Origin: Polaribacter sp.
Lineage (GTDB): Bacteria; Bacteroidota; Bacteroidia; Flavobacteriales; Flavobacteriaceae
Reading direction: 5' to 3'
NCBI GenBank assembly: GCA_029248845.1
Contig: JAQWIO010000134.1
Location: 1-20,169 of the forward strand
DNA length: 20,169 bases
Part shown: positions 7,507 to 16,218 of the stretch, piece by piece
How positions within the stretch are numbered: the stretch's first letter is position 1
Layout: each line of letters opens with the position of its first letter
Program-made: the position numbers and the translations under genes
The notes under the pieces: generated by a model
Databases searched by the model: none
The model's input: the letters and a program-made list of their open reading frames with translations, nothing else
What the model was told of the DNA's origin: nothing

Positions 7507-7848
7507 ATGATAAAAATATACCACAATCCTCGTTGCTCAAAATCTAGACAAGGTCTAAAAATTTTAGAAAATTCAAAACAAAAATTTAAAACCATCCTCT
7601 ATCTAATAAATACTCCTAAAGAAACTGAATTGAATGAAATTGTCGAATTACTTGAAATTTCGCCTATAGAATTGGTAAGAAAAAATGAAAAAATTTGGAA
7701 AGAACGTTTTAAAGGAATTGAACTAACAGACAATGAGATTATCAAAGCTATGATTGAAAACCCTAAATTAATTGAACGTCCTATTGTCATTCATAATAAA
7801 AAAGCAGTAATTGGAAGACCTCCAGAAAATATTTATTCAATTATTTAG
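7507..7848 (+). CDS. ArsC-family (glutaredoxin-coupled) reductase
   Basis: This is a small thioredoxin-fold protein of the ArsC/Spx/YffB family. The 113 residues carry the N-terminal HNPRCSKSRQ with Cys10 as the presumed nucleophile. There are also three arginines equivalent to those that bind the oxyanion in plasmid R773 ArsC: R58 in ELVRKNE, R91 in ERPIV and R104 in IGRPP. Presence of all four favours arsenate reductase over Spx, which has CxxC, and over YffB. There is no arsenite efflux pump or ArsR gene nearby, so arsenic resistance is not supported by context; many such orphan ArsC-like proteins have no tested function. The gene follows prfB by 13 bp. Confidence 0.78.
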   Translation: MIKIYHNPRCSKSRQGLKILENSKQKFKTILYLINTPKETELNEIVELLEISPIELVRKNEKIWKERFKGIELTDNEIIKAMIENPKLIERPIVIHNKKAVIGRPPENIYSII

Positions 7849-7927
7849 TATTTTCTTTAACCTTTGTTTAACTAATACTTATTAAATTTAACAAGAACTT
7901 TGCAAGCAAAGATAAAAGAAACTTGTT

Positions 7928-10357
7928 TTGATCATAAGAAATTGGATTCTCATATACTGTCTATTCTCAATAACAATATTGTCAGGACAAGAAAGTAGAA
8001 AATCTGGTTCTTTCTTTGTTTATGGAAAAATATTAGAGATTGAAACAAACCAACCCCTAGAATATGCAACCATTATTTTAAAGAATACTGAAACACATAA
8101 AATTACTGGAGGTATCACTGATAAATCAGGAAATTTCAACATCCAAACTTCAAAAGGCATTTATGACATAAGAGTAGAATTTCTTTCTTATGAAACAAAA
8201 AAAATTCTTTCACAAAAAATTACATCAAATAAAAACTTAGGAAGCATTAGATTGGAAGAAAATGGAAATAACCTAGATGAAATTATTGTTAGATCAGAAA
8301 AATCTACGGTAGACCTTCGTTTGGACAGAAAGATCTATAATATTGGAAAAGACATGACTGTAAAAGGGGGAACAGTTTCTGATGTCCTAGATAATGTCCC
8401 CTCTGTAAATATTGATCCTGAGGGAATTATTAGTCTTCGTGGAAATGAAAGTGTTCGTATCTTAATAGATGGTAAACCTTCAGTCTTAATAGGTTTAAAC
8501 GATTCAAATGCTTTAAGACAGTTGCCTTCAGATGCTATAGAAAGAGTTGAAATAATTACCTCACCCTCTGCCAGATACGACTCTGAAGGAACAGCTGGAA
8601 TTATAAATATTATATTGAGAAAAGAAAAGAAAAGTGGTTTCAATGGTTCTGTAAATGCAACATTAGGTGATCCCAAAAATTATCAAACAGCGCTAAATTT
8701 AAATCTACGATCAAATAAGATAAATCTATTTTCAAATGTAAGTTACAATGATGGTGGTAGTCCTGGAATTTTTGACTCTAATATAACTTATTTAACAAAT
8801 AAGGTTATCGATAGTACACGAATAGAAAATAGAATTTACGACAGAAATAGAAAAGGTTTAAATGCTAATGTTGGTCTAGAATATTTTATCAATAAAAGGA
8901 GTTCTATTACTGCAAGTATTTACTTAAAAGATTCAGATGAACAAAACATCTCTACAAATACCATTAGTTCATTTGATGTGTTAGGCAATAATCTTTACAA
9001 TTCTATTCGAATTCAAGATGAAATTGAGAAAAATAAAACATCACAGTTTTCTCTTAATTATGTAAACAAATTCAATAACAAAGGACATCAATTAACTTTA
9101 GATCTGCAACATAGTGAAAGTAGTGAAAACGACGCTGCTGTCATTACAGATATCAATCCTGAAACAACTGCTACAGATAGATTTTCTAAAAGTCAGTTGA
9201 TACAAACTGATTATGTTTTGCCAATTGGAGAAAATGCTCAATTTGAAATGGGATATCGGGGTAATTTTGAAAATTTGATCGCAGATTATGTGGTAATTTC
9301 CCCAAATCTAGACCCGAGATTCAACCCCTCAAACAATCTAAATTTTCTTCAAAGAGTAAATGCCTATTATACACAATTTGGTGATAAAGTAAACAATTTC
9401 AATTATCTAGTAGGCCTGAGAGTTGAAGCCACCGAAATCGATATTAAATTGATAAATTCAAACGAAAATTTTACTAAAAAATACACAAATTTATTCCCAA
9501 CAGCGAACATTGGTTATGAAATATCTAAAGATAGAAGTATTACTTTAGGCTATAGCAGAAGACTGAGAAGACCACGTTCTAGATCATTGAACCCTTTCGA
9601 AAACAGAGCAAGTGAAACATTTTTTTACAAAGGAAATGTCAATTTAGATCCCACTTATTCAAACACCTTCGATGTAGGATATTTGAACAAATGGAAAAAT
9701 TTAACTTTTAATTCATCTATTTACTATCAACATTCAACAAATAATATTGTTAGAGTAAATAATCAAGAAATTAGGGTGATTAATGGTAAAGAAACAAGTA
9801 TTCTAGTAAGAATGCCGATTAATCTAGCCTCAGAAGAACGGATAGGTTTTGAGTTTACAACGAATTATACAGCCAATGATAAATTAAAACTTTCTGGTAC
9901 ATTTAACCTGTTTCAATTTGAGACAAGAGGAGAATACTCATACGATTTAACCAATCCAATTACTAATATAACCAACACAATTTCTCAAAATTTTGATAAT
10001 AAAAACACCTCTTGGCTTGCCCGTTTAGATGCCAAAACAATACTTCCTTGGGAAATTCAATCACAAACTAGAGTCTTGTATACAGGACCAAGAAATAACG
10101 CTCTAAGTGAAGTTGAAGGTCTGCTCTCTGTGAATTTATCTTTTAGCAAAGAGCTCTTTAAAAAGAAAGCTACTCTCGTTTTAAACATCAGTGATTTGTT
10201 CAATTCAAGAAAATATAATTTCAAAAATTTTGCACCTAGTAAAGAAAATCCAACGAATATAACGGATCAAACATATCAGCGAAGTATTCGTCAAATTTCT
10301 CTGAATTTTTCCTATAGATTAAATAAGAAAAGAAAAAAAGAGATTCTGATGAAATAA
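7928..10357 (+). CDS. Outer-membrane beta-barrel protein, TonB-receptor-like
   Basis: This is an outer-membrane protein of unknown substrate. Residues 1-20 are a signal peptide (hydrophobic, ending near ILSGQES). Residues 30-112 form a carboxypeptidase-regulatory-like beta-sandwich (YGKILEIETNQPLEYATI, then GGITDKSGNFNI). Residues 125-235 look like a plug domain (VSDVLDNVPSVNIDPEG, SVRILIDGKPS, IERVEIITSPSARYD and EGTAGIINIILRK). From about 238 to 809 there are repeated amphipathic strands ending in an aromatic strand, RQISLNFSYRL, before a basic tail. This arrangement matches the 'outer membrane beta-barrel family protein' group common in Bacteroidota. There is no SusD partner, so it is probably not a glycan-uptake pair. 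The start is TTG; an in-frame TAA lies 13 bases upstream and no in-frame ATG gives a signal peptide. Confidence 0.85.
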   Translation: MIIRNWILIYCLFSITILSGQESRKSGSFFVYGKILEIETNQPLEYATIILKNTETHKITGGITDKSGNFNIQTSKGIYDIRVEFLSYETKKILSQKITSNKNLGSIRLEENGNNLDEIIVRSEKSTVDLRLDRKIYNIGKDMTVKGGTVSDVLDNVPSVNIDPEGIISLRGNESVRILIDGKPSVLIGLNDSNALRQLPSDAIERVEIITSPSARYDSEGTAGIINIILRKEKKSGFNGSVNATLGDPKNYQTALNLNLRSNKINLFSNVSYNDGGSPGIFDSNITYLTNKVIDSTRIENRIYDRNRKGLNANVGLEYFINKRSSITASIYLKDSDEQNISTNTISSFDVLGNNLYNSIRIQDEIEKNKTSQFSLNYVNKFNNKGHQLTLDLQHSESSENDAAVITDINPETTATDRFSKSQLIQTDYVLPIGENAQFEMGYRGNFENLIADYVVISPNLDPRFNPSNNLNFLQRVNAYYTQFGDKVNNFNYLVGLRVEATEIDIKLINSNENFTKKYTNLFPTANIGYEISKDRSITLGYSRRLRRPRSRSLNPFENRASETFFYKGNVNLDPTYSNTFDVGYLNKWKNLTFNSSIYYQHSTNNIVRVNNQEIRVINGKETSILVRMPINLASEERIGFEFTTNYTANDKLKLSGTFNLFQFETRGEYSYDLTNPITNITNTISQNFDNKNTSWLARLDAKTILPWEIQSQTRVLYTGPRNNALSEVEGLLSVNLSFSKELFKKKATLVLNISDLFNSRKYNFKNFAPSKENPTNITDQTYQRSIRQISLNFSYRLNKKRKKEILMK

Positions 10358-10428
10358 GTGATTTTAAATTCTTTTTTCAAGCTTATCCTCTCTTTTAGAT
10401 GATTATTTTCTGATTTATAATCACAAAA

Positions 10429-10472
10429 AAATCTCATCCAAAAATTGAATGAGATTTATATTTTTATTTTTT
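10429..10472. terminator. Bidirectional rho-independent terminator
   Basis: A 9-bp perfect stem (AAATCTCAT at 10429-10437, ATGAGATTT at 10449-10457) with an 11-nt loop is followed by a T-rich tract (10461-10472). It is preceded by a run of A (10425-10430). It can therefore end both the beta-barrel transcript (+) and the small membrane protein transcript (-), which converge here. Confidence 0.8.
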
Positions 10473-10478
10473 ATAAAA

Positions 10479-10652
10479 CTACTTTCCTTCAGCAGCTTTT
10501 TTAGCTTCCTTTTTCAATTTCATATTTTCCCAAATGGTTCCTCCAATCCAATAAGGAACTACAAATGTCAATAAGAAAATTAACAACCAAAAACCAGCTG
10601 TAAAAATAAACATAAATAAAACTAATCCTGAAAATTGTGAAAAATCTAACAT
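10479..10652 (-). CDS. Small single-pass membrane protein, function unknown
   Basis: This is a 57-residue protein starting MLDFSQFSGLVLFMF. It has one long hydrophobic segment (about residues 8-36, with TAGFWLLIFLLTFVVPYWIG) and a lysine-rich cytoplasmic tail ending KKEAKKAAEGK. I do not recognise a named family. The frame could be extended upstream to an ATG at 10706. A good promoter (TTG at 10706-10704, 18-bp spacer, TATTTTTG at 10685-10678) covers that region and would place transcription start near 10672, so the start at 10652 is preferred. The gene is monocistronic, convergent with the beta-barrel gene and divergent from fumC. The clean promoter and terminator argue that it is real and expressed. 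Confidence 0.7.
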   Translation of the reverse strand: MLDFSQFSGLVLFMFIFTAGFWLLIFLLTFVVPYWIGGTIWENMKLKKEAKKAAEGK

Positions 10653-10677
10653 CTGAAAAAATTGAAAATTAATTAAG

Positions 10678-10706
10678 CAAAAATAATACTTATTTTTAAA
10701 AATCAA
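10678..10706 (-). promoter_or_regulatory. Bacteroidota-type promoter of the small membrane protein gene
   Basis: On the minus strand, TTG (10706-10704), an 18-bp spacer and TATTTTTG (10685-10678) match the Bacteroidota housekeeping consensus TTG-N19-TANNTTTG. The predicted start of transcription is about 20 bp before the ATG at 10652. Confidence 0.65.
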
Positions 10707-10749
10707 CTATTAAAAAATAAATAGTTTTCTAAAAATGACACTAATGAAC

Positions 10750-10779
10750 TTCATGTAGTCATAGTTTTTTGTAATTTTG
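10750..10779 (+). promoter_or_regulatory. Probable fumC promoter
   Basis: TAATTTTG (10772-10779) matches the -7 consensus exactly. TTC at 10750-10752, 19 bp upstream, is a two-of-three match to the -33 TTG. Transcription would begin about 20 bp before the fumC ATG. Confidence 0.55.
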
Positions 10780-10805
10780 TTTTATCTAAAATTTATATCA
10801 TAATT

Positions 10806-12203
10806 ATGAAATATAGAATTGAAAAAGACACTATAGGACAAGTAAATGTTCCTGCAGATAAATATTGGGGAGCACAAACAGAACGTTCTCGTAAAAACTT
10901 TAAAATTGGTGCTGCAGCTTCAATGCCCCTTGAAATCGTATATGGTTTTGCTTATCTAAAAAAAGCGGCTGCATACACAAATGCAGAATTGGGTGTTTTA
11001 ACCTCAGAAAAAAGAGATTTAATATCGCAAGTATGTGACGAAATTTTAGCTGGAAAACTAGACAACCAATTTCCTTTGGTTATTTGGCAAACAGGTTCTG
11101 GTACGCAATCGAATATGAATGTAAATGAAGTAATTGCAAACAGAGCACATGAAATTGCTGGAAAAGTAATTGGTGAAGGAGAAAAAACAATTCAACCAAA
11201 TGATGATGTAAACAAGTCACAATCCTCCAATGATACATTTCCAACTGGGATGCATATTGCAATCTATAAAAAAATCATAGAAACTACCATTCCTGGTATT
11301 GAACAACTAAGAAATACTTTAAAAACAAAATCTGAAGCTTTCAAAGAAGTAGTAAAAATAGGACGTACGCATCTAATGGATGCAACTCCACTAACATTAG
11401 GGCAAGAATTTTCGGGGTATGTCGCACAATTAAACTTCGGCATAAAAGCATTAAAAAATACACTGGAACACTTATCACAGCTAGCACTTGGTGGAACTGC
11501 TGTTGGAACAGGATTGAATACCCCCGCTGGCTATGATGTATTAGTTGCAAAATATATTGCAGAATTTACAGAAACGCCCTTTGTTACTGCAGAAAATAAA
11601 TTTGAAGCCCTAGCTGCACATGATGCTCTAGTAGAAACACATGGAGCATTAAAACAGATAGCCGTTTCTTTAAATAAAATTGCTAATGATATTAGAATGA
11701 TGGCTTCAGGTCCAAGATCAGGAATTGGAGAGTTGATAATTCCGGCAAATGAACCTGGAAGTTCAATCATGCCTGGAAAAGTAAATCCTACCCAAGCAGA
11801 AGCAATAACCATGGTTTGTGCACAAGTGATGGGAAATGATGTTGCTGTTACAATAGGTGGAACTCAAGGACATTATGAACTTAATGTTTTTAAACCAATG
11901 ATGGCTGCTAATGTTCTAGAATCTGCTCAATTAATTGGAGACGCTTGCGTTTCTTTTGATTTGAATTGTGCTGTGGGTATCGAACCGAATCGTGAAAGAA
12001 TTACAGAATTAGTAAATAATTCTCTAATGTTAGTAACTGCTCTAAATACAAAAATAGGCTATTATAAAGCAGCAGAAATAGCAAATACTGCCCATGCAAA
12101 CGGAACTTCTTTAAAAGAAGAAGCTGTGCGTTTAGGATATGTTACAAAAGAACAATATGATGAATGGGTGAAACCAAAAGAAATGACTGGCGGTCTAAAG
12201 TAA
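10806..12203 (+). CDS. fumC: Class II fumarate hydratase
   Basis: This homotetrameric, iron-free fumarase interconverts fumarate and L-malate in the TCA cycle. The 465 residues match FumC. Substrate-binding and catalytic segments are all present: TGSGTQSNMNVNEV (97-110), SQSSNDTFPTGMH (138-150), GRTHLMDATPLTLGQE (186-201, with H189 the expected acid/base partner) and the superfamily loop GSSIMPGKVNPTQ (318-330) carrying the catalytic serine. The GKVNP form, rather than the GHKKNP-like form of ArgH, is typical of fumarase. It is monocistronic, with its own promoter upstream and a strong hairpin terminator 22 bp after the stop. Aspartase (AspA) is the closest alternative, but the overall motif spelling and length favour fumarase. 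Confidence 0.97.
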   Translation: MKYRIEKDTIGQVNVPADKYWGAQTERSRKNFKIGAAASMPLEIVYGFAYLKKAAAYTNAELGVLTSEKRDLISQVCDEILAGKLDNQFPLVIWQTGSGTQSNMNVNEVIANRAHEIAGKVIGEGEKTIQPNDDVNKSQSSNDTFPTGMHIAIYKKIIETTIPGIEQLRNTLKTKSEAFKEVVKIGRTHLMDATPLTLGQEFSGYVAQLNFGIKALKNTLEHLSQLALGGTAVGTGLNTPAGYDVLVAKYIAEFTETPFVTAENKFEALAAHDALVETHGALKQIAVSLNKIANDIRMMASGPRSGIGELIIPANEPGSSIMPGKVNPTQAEAITMVCAQVMGNDVAVTIGGTQGHYELNVFKPMMAANVLESAQLIGDACVSFDLNCAVGIEPNRERITELVNNSLMLVTALNTKIGYYKAAEIANTAHANGTSLKEEAVRLGYVTKEQYDEWVKPKEMTGGLK

Positions 12204-12225
12204 AAATATAAAATTTATAGTGTTT

Positions 12226-12255
12226 AAAAAGCTGCATCCTCCATGCAGCTTTTTT
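12226..12255 (+). terminator. Rho-independent terminator of fumC
   Basis: A 12-bp perfect stem (AAAAAGCTGCAT at 12226-12237, ATGCAGCTTTTT at 12243-12254) with loop CCTCC ends in six T. It lies 22 bp after the fumC stop and is one of the strongest hairpins in the window. Confidence 0.9.
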
Positions 12256-12479
12256 GCTTTAAGAAATTTGTATAAATAAAAATAAATTAGCCTTTCCTAT
12301 ATCTCATGTGTATTAAAAACTTCTGAAAATGATGAAATATTTACAAATGAAAAAAAAACTAAATGAAAAAAGAATCTTTTTTGAACAAATTAAAAGTGAG
12401 GTTTGGGGAGAAACTAGCTAAATTGATTCCATAAAAAACGCGCTTATCAATTTTTAAGAATCATTACGATAGATTTATG
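12256..12479. other. Gap between the fumC terminator and the hutI promoter, with one tiny ORF
   Basis: The whole fumC-hutI gap is 308 bp. Besides the terminator and the hutI -7 element, the only thing visible is a 30-codon frame at 12329-12421 (starting MMKYLQMKKKLNEK, ending SEVWGETS). It is lysine-rich, has no recognisable family and shows no promoter, so it may be chance or the remnant of a decayed gene. The rest is featureless AT-rich sequence. Confidence 0.3.
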
Positions 12480-12487
12480 TATGTTTG
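12480..12487 (+). promoter_or_regulatory. -7 element for hutI
   Basis: TATGTTTG matches TANNTTTG exactly and predicts transcription start about 20 bp before the ATG at 12512. It overlaps the alternative TTG start at 12485, which is therefore unlikely to be translated. No clear TTG is found at -33. Confidence 0.5.
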
Positions 12488-12511
12488 TTACTGTTAATTC
12501 AATCTTTTTTT

Positions 12512-13747
12512 ATGACTCAATTATTCATCAATATTAAAGAATTGGTTCAAGTCAGAGACGAGTCAGTAAAAAAAGTTTCTGGCTCTGAAATGAGTATTTT
12601 ACCAACCATTAAAAATGCTTTCTTATTAATTAAAGACGAATTAATTTCTGATTTTGGCACAATGAATGAACTCCCAAATCATTCGATTGATAAAACCATA
12701 GATTGTTCAGGAAGAATGGTATTTCCCTCATGGTGTGATTCTCATACTCATATTGTTTATGCAGATAATAGAGAACAAGAATTTACAGATAGAATTAAAG
12801 GTTTTTCCTATGAAGAAATTGCTAATAATGGTGGAGGTATCTTAAATTCTACAAAAAAATTAAATAAAATTTCTGAGAAAGATTTATATCAGCAATCTTC
12901 AAAAAGATTGGAAGAACTTATTTCTCTTGGCACCGGTGCGATAGAAATAAAATCTGGCTATGGACTGACCGTGAATGCTGAATTAAAAATGTTACGTGTC
13001 ATTAAAAAATTAAAAGAAAATTATGATATTCCAATAAAAGCAACCTTTCTAGGAGCCCATGCAATTCCAAAAAAATTTAAAAACAATAAAGAAGGGTATA
13101 TCAATCTAATAATTGATGAAATGTTACCTAAGATCGCTAATGAAAATTTAGCAGATTTTATTGATATCTTCTGTGAAATAGGTTATTTTTCTGTAACTGA
13201 TACCGATAGAATTCTATCAGCAGCAAAACAATATAATTTAATTCCTAAAATACATGTAAACCAATTTAATAGCATTGGAGGTATTGAAATTTCTACGAAA
13301 CACAATGCAATATCTGTAGATCATTTAGAGATTTTATCCGCTAGAGATTTAGAAATTTTAAAAGTATCAAACTCAATTCCAGTTGTTCTTCCTTCTTGTT
13401 CTTTTTTTTTAAGTATCCCTTATGCTCCCGGAAGAAAATTGATTGACAATGGTTTAGCTTTGGCAATTGCTTCAGATTACAATCCTGGTTCATCTCCATC
13501 AGGAAACATGAATTTTGTGATCTCTACAGCTTGTATAAAAATGAAAATTACACCGGAAGAAGCTATTAATGCTGCAACCATTAACGGAGCATATGCAATG
13601 AATTTATCTCAAAAAGTGGGGAGTATTACAAAAGGAAAATTTGCTAACTTCTTTATATCTAAAGAAATTCCTAGTTTTAATTTTATTCCTTATAACTTTG
13701 GTAATAGCTCAATAGAAACTGTTTACACAAAGGGAAAAAAACAATAA
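12512..13747 (+). CDS. hutI: Imidazolonepropionase
   Basis: This metal-dependent amidohydrolase hydrolyses 4-imidazolone-5-propanoate to N-formimino-L-glutamate, the third step of histidine degradation, in the cytoplasm. The 411 residues from the ATG match the family. The metal ligands of the superfamily are visible: H78-T-H80 (in CDSHTHIVYADNR), H183 (LGAHAIP), H248 (KIHVNQF) and D322 (SDYNPGSSPS), with H271 in VDHLE. R87 and the IEIKSGYGLT segment (145-153) are typical of HutI substrate binding. No hutH, hutU, hutG or hutF lies beside it, so the histidine pathway genes are scattered. The longer frame from TTG at 12485 adds nine residues across the -7 promoter element and is rejected. It converges on wzc with a 19-bp gap. 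Confidence 0.94.
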   Translation: MTQLFINIKELVQVRDESVKKVSGSEMSILPTIKNAFLLIKDELISDFGTMNELPNHSIDKTIDCSGRMVFPSWCDSHTHIVYADNREQEFTDRIKGFSYEEIANNGGGILNSTKKLNKISEKDLYQQSSKRLEELISLGTGAIEIKSGYGLTVNAELKMLRVIKKLKENYDIPIKATFLGAHAIPKKFKNNKEGYINLIIDEMLPKIANENLADFIDIFCEIGYFSVTDTDRILSAAKQYNLIPKIHVNQFNSIGGIEISTKHNAISVDHLEILSARDLEILKVSNSIPVVLPSCSFFLSIPYAPGRKLIDNGLALAIASDYNPGSSPSGNMNFVISTACIKMKITPEEAINAATINGAYAMNLSQKVGSITKGKFANFFISKEIPSFNFIPYNFGNSSIETVYTKGKKQ

Positions 13748-13749
13748 AG

Positions 13750-13766
13750 TTAAAAATGCTTTTTAA
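13750..13766. terminator. Weak AT-only hairpin between hutI and wzc
   Basis: TTAAAAA (13750-13756) and TTTTTAA (13760-13766) can pair around a 3-nt loop in the short gap between the convergent stops, with T-rich and A-rich flanks. It contains no G-C pair in the stem, so it may be a poor terminator or chance. Confidence 0.3.
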
Positions 13767-16214
13767 TTATTTTTTTAATTTCATAAAACGAATAATTTTT
13801 GAAAAAAGATTCTTATTTTTTTCATTTTCATGATACCCATTACTATACTTACCGTAACCGTAACCATAACCGTAACCATAATTATTGTCAACGAAAAAAT
13901 CATTTAATACGTAGCTAATATTGGTTACTTCTTTATTTTTATATTTGTCATCTATCATTTTCATCATTCCTTTTTCAGAATAATTCTGTCTGACCACATA
14001 AATAATTGCATCCGCATATTTAAATAACTCTAAACCATCTGAAACTATACCTACCGGAGGTGTATCAATAATAATATAATCATATCTCTCTTTGAGACTT
14101 TTAAACATTTTATTAGTAGTATCATTTAATAGAAGCTCTGAGGGATTGGGAGGAACTGGTCCAGATAAAATAATATCTAAATTTGGTATTTTACTTGAAA
14201 TTATAGTTTCATCTAAAGTCTTTTGATTTATAAGGTGATTGACAACACCTGAATCATTTGACAAATCAAAATCTTCATAAATTTTTGGCTTTCGCAAATC
14301 TAAACCAATCAAAACTGTTTTCTTTCCACTCAAAGCAAAAACTGATGCCATGTTAATAGAAATCATTGTCTTTCCTTCGCCACCAACAGAAGATGTTATA
14401 AGTAATGTTTTAGATTCATCTTTCTCAGCATTTTTAAACAAAAATCTAATATTAGTTCGAATAGCTCTAAATGACTCTGAAATAGAAGATTTCGGCCTAC
14501 TATAAACTGCCAGATTATTAATGTCTGTATTTTTGCCAATAACTCCTAGCACAGGAATGGCATAACTATTTTGAATTTCTTCAACAGAATGAATCTTATT
14601 ATCAAATAGCTCCCTAATAATGATATAAAAAAACGGAATAACAGACCCAAAAATTAAACCAAGTAAATAATTAAATTGTGGATTAGGGTAATTAGGCCCT
14701 TCACCTAAATCTTTCGCTTTATCAATTATTTTTATATCCGATATATTGGCAGCAATCGCTGTACCAGCTTCATAACTCTTCTGTTTTAAATAGTTATAAT
14801 TTGCTTCTGAAATCTCAAAATTTCTTTGATATTTTAATAAACCCTGCTCTCTTGATGGCAATTGTTTTAATTTAGAATTAGAAATTAAAAGTCTTTTCTT
14901 TAGCTTATCAATTTTATCGTCATTGATGGATTTTAAATTTACTATATTTTCTATTAAATTATTTTTAACAGTAAAAATCTCATTATTCAAAACCTTCAAA
15001 GCAGGATAGCTTTCAGTGACCATCGATTTTAATCGCAATCTTAAAGTTGACTTTTGAATAAGAATTGTAATTCCTTCAGTTATTTTTGCATCTTGAATTT
15101 TAATTAATGCAGGTACAGGAATACCATCTAGATATTGATTGTGTGTTAAAATATAAGTTTTTAATTTTTTTAAGTAATTATTAAATTCTGATAGCTCCTT
15201 TTTCTGTTTTTCGAGTTCAAGTATTTCTTCATAAATCTTAGACCCTTCAAGAGATAAATCAAAAATATTATTAAGCTCTTTATAAATTCCTAATTGTTTT
15301 TCTATTCTATTTAAACTATCTTTTTCTATTAGAAAAAGTTCATCAATGTACTTTTTTGTATTTATGGCATATTGTATCTTTTGCTCTTGTTTATCTTCAC
15401 CAAGTATTTTTACTGTAGCGTTTAAATAATCTACGATTCTATTTTTATTAGGCCCGCTCATAGAAAGTGACAAAAGAGAAGCTGCATCAGTAATTTCTAT
15501 TACACTTATATCTTTGTATAAGTCAACTGTTTTATCGAAATCCTGAAAACTTATATAATAAATTTCTCCAATTTTAAATAGACTAGTTTTTTGAAGAGAA
15601 AAATTTAAAAAAGGAGTTTCAATAACTTTATCTGTGTGAAATTCCTCTGAAAAACTAGGTTCTAAAGATGAATATTTAGAGATAAAATTTGTATCATAAT
15701 TTATTAAATCATCAGGCTCCTCACTATTAAAATTAAAAGATAATTTAAAAGTATTCTTCCCTATAATTTCTATTTCTAAAAGTTTATTTAATAATTGTGG
15801 TTTATTTGTTCGAAGCTTAACTGTAAAGGGAGTATACCCATACACATCCTCATTTCTATACTCACCTTCTTTGAGATAGCTTACAAAAAAACTTGTTTTT
15901 TTAACTACTTTTTCATTGTGGGATCTCGAACCTAAAATAACCTTAATGCTTTCTATTTCATCGCTTGCTCCTCCCCAATTAAAAGCAATATTAGTACCCG
16001 TAGAAAACAATGGATTATTTTCTTCTTTTATAGAAATTATACTGCTTAACGTATATTCTTTTTGTTCGTAGCCATTCACGAAATTGGCTATAATTAAAGC
16101 AGTAAGGATCGCTGTTAAAAAAAATTTCCAATACGATATTAGTTTTAAAATATAAAATCTAATATCTATATAATCTTTAACAATTGGTATCTTAAAATTT
16201 GTTTTATTATCCAT
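13767..16214 (-). CDS. wzc: Polysaccharide co-polymerase with BY-kinase domain (Wzc-like)
   Basis: This inner-membrane tyrosine autokinase controls chain length and export of capsule or exopolysaccharide, working with the outer-membrane channel Wza. The 815 residues are longer than E. coli Wzc (about 720). TM1 spans about 27-48 and TM2 about 515-535. Between them is a large periplasmic domain with coiled-coil stretches (290-350, 410-475) and a GNVR-like end (SREQGLLKYQRN). The cytoplasmic kinase has Walker A SSVGGEGKT (608-616), Walker A' VLIGLDLRKP (634-643) and Walker B YIIIDTPP (713-720). SESFRAIRTN (579-588) fits the oligomer-contact motif. The tail holds seven tyrosines: five Tyr-Gly pairs at 779-788, then Y790 and Y794. 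These are the expected phosphorylation sites. The gene starts 4 bp after the wza stop. Confidence 0.93.
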   Translation of the reverse strand: MDNKTNFKIPIVKDYIDIRFYILKLISYWKFFLTAILTALIIANFVNGYEQKEYTLSSIISIKEENNPLFSTGTNIAFNWGGASDEIESIKVILGSRSHNEKVVKKTSFFVSYLKEGEYRNEDVYGYTPFTVKLRTNKPQLLNKLLEIEIIGKNTFKLSFNFNSEEPDDLINYDTNFISKYSSLEPSFSEEFHTDKVIETPFLNFSLQKTSLFKIGEIYYISFQDFDKTVDLYKDISVIEITDAASLLSLSMSGPNKNRIVDYLNATVKILGEDKQEQKIQYAINTKKYIDELFLIEKDSLNRIEKQLGIYKELNNIFDLSLEGSKIYEEILELEKQKKELSEFNNYLKKLKTYILTHNQYLDGIPVPALIKIQDAKITEGITILIQKSTLRLRLKSMVTESYPALKVLNNEIFTVKNNLIENIVNLKSINDDKIDKLKKRLLISNSKLKQLPSREQGLLKYQRNFEISEANYNYLKQKSYEAGTAIAANISDIKIIDKAKDLGEGPNYPNPQFNYLLGLIFGSVIPFFYIIIRELFDNKIHSVEEIQNSYAIPVLGVIGKNTDINNLAVYSRPKSSISESFRAIRTNIRFLFKNAEKDESKTLLITSSVGGEGKTMISINMASVFALSGKKTVLIGLDLRKPKIYEDFDLSNDSGVVNHLINQKTLDETIISSKIPNLDIILSGPVPPNPSELLLNDTTNKMFKSLKERYDYIIIDTPPVGIVSDGLELFKYADAIIYVVRQNYSEKGMMKMIDDKYKNKEVTNISYVLNDFFVDNNYGYGYGYGYGKYSNGYHENEKNKNLFSKIIRFMKLKK
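13851..13880. repeat. Hexanucleotide tandem repeat encoding Tyr-Gly in wzc
   Basis: Five head-to-tail 6-bp units ACCRTA (R = G, G, A, G, A in order) on the + strand read as TAYGGT, that is Tyr-Gly, in the wzc frame. The units form the core of the kinase's C-terminal tyrosine cluster. A change of one unit keeps the frame and changes the number of tyrosines by one. The mixed TAC/TAT codons show that the array is not perfectly uniform. Confidence 0.9.
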
Positions 16215-16218
16215 AAAA

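Noticed and set aside
7507..7848. Arsenic-resistance operon
   Set aside because: Only an ArsC-family protein is present; there is no arsB/acr3, arsR or arsM nearby, so resistance cannot be claimed from context.
8335..8676. 113-codon open frame on the minus strand inside the beta-barrel gene
   Set aside because: It lies wholly antisense to the conserved plug domain, has no recognisable motif or promoter, and is explained by the codon pattern of the real gene.
7928..10357. SusC/SusD-type polysaccharide utilisation locus
   Set aside because: There is no SusD-like lipoprotein or glycoside hydrolase beside the barrel, and its length (809) and domain order fit the SusD-free beta-barrel group better.
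11080..11812. Three minus-strand open frames inside fumC
   Set aside because: They are antisense to well-conserved fumarase motifs and look like ordinary shadows of the coding strand.
12485..12511. Upstream TTG start extending HutI by nine residues
   Set aside because: The TTG overlaps an exact -7 promoter element (12480-12487), so it would not be in the transcript; the conserved protein begins at the ATG 12512.
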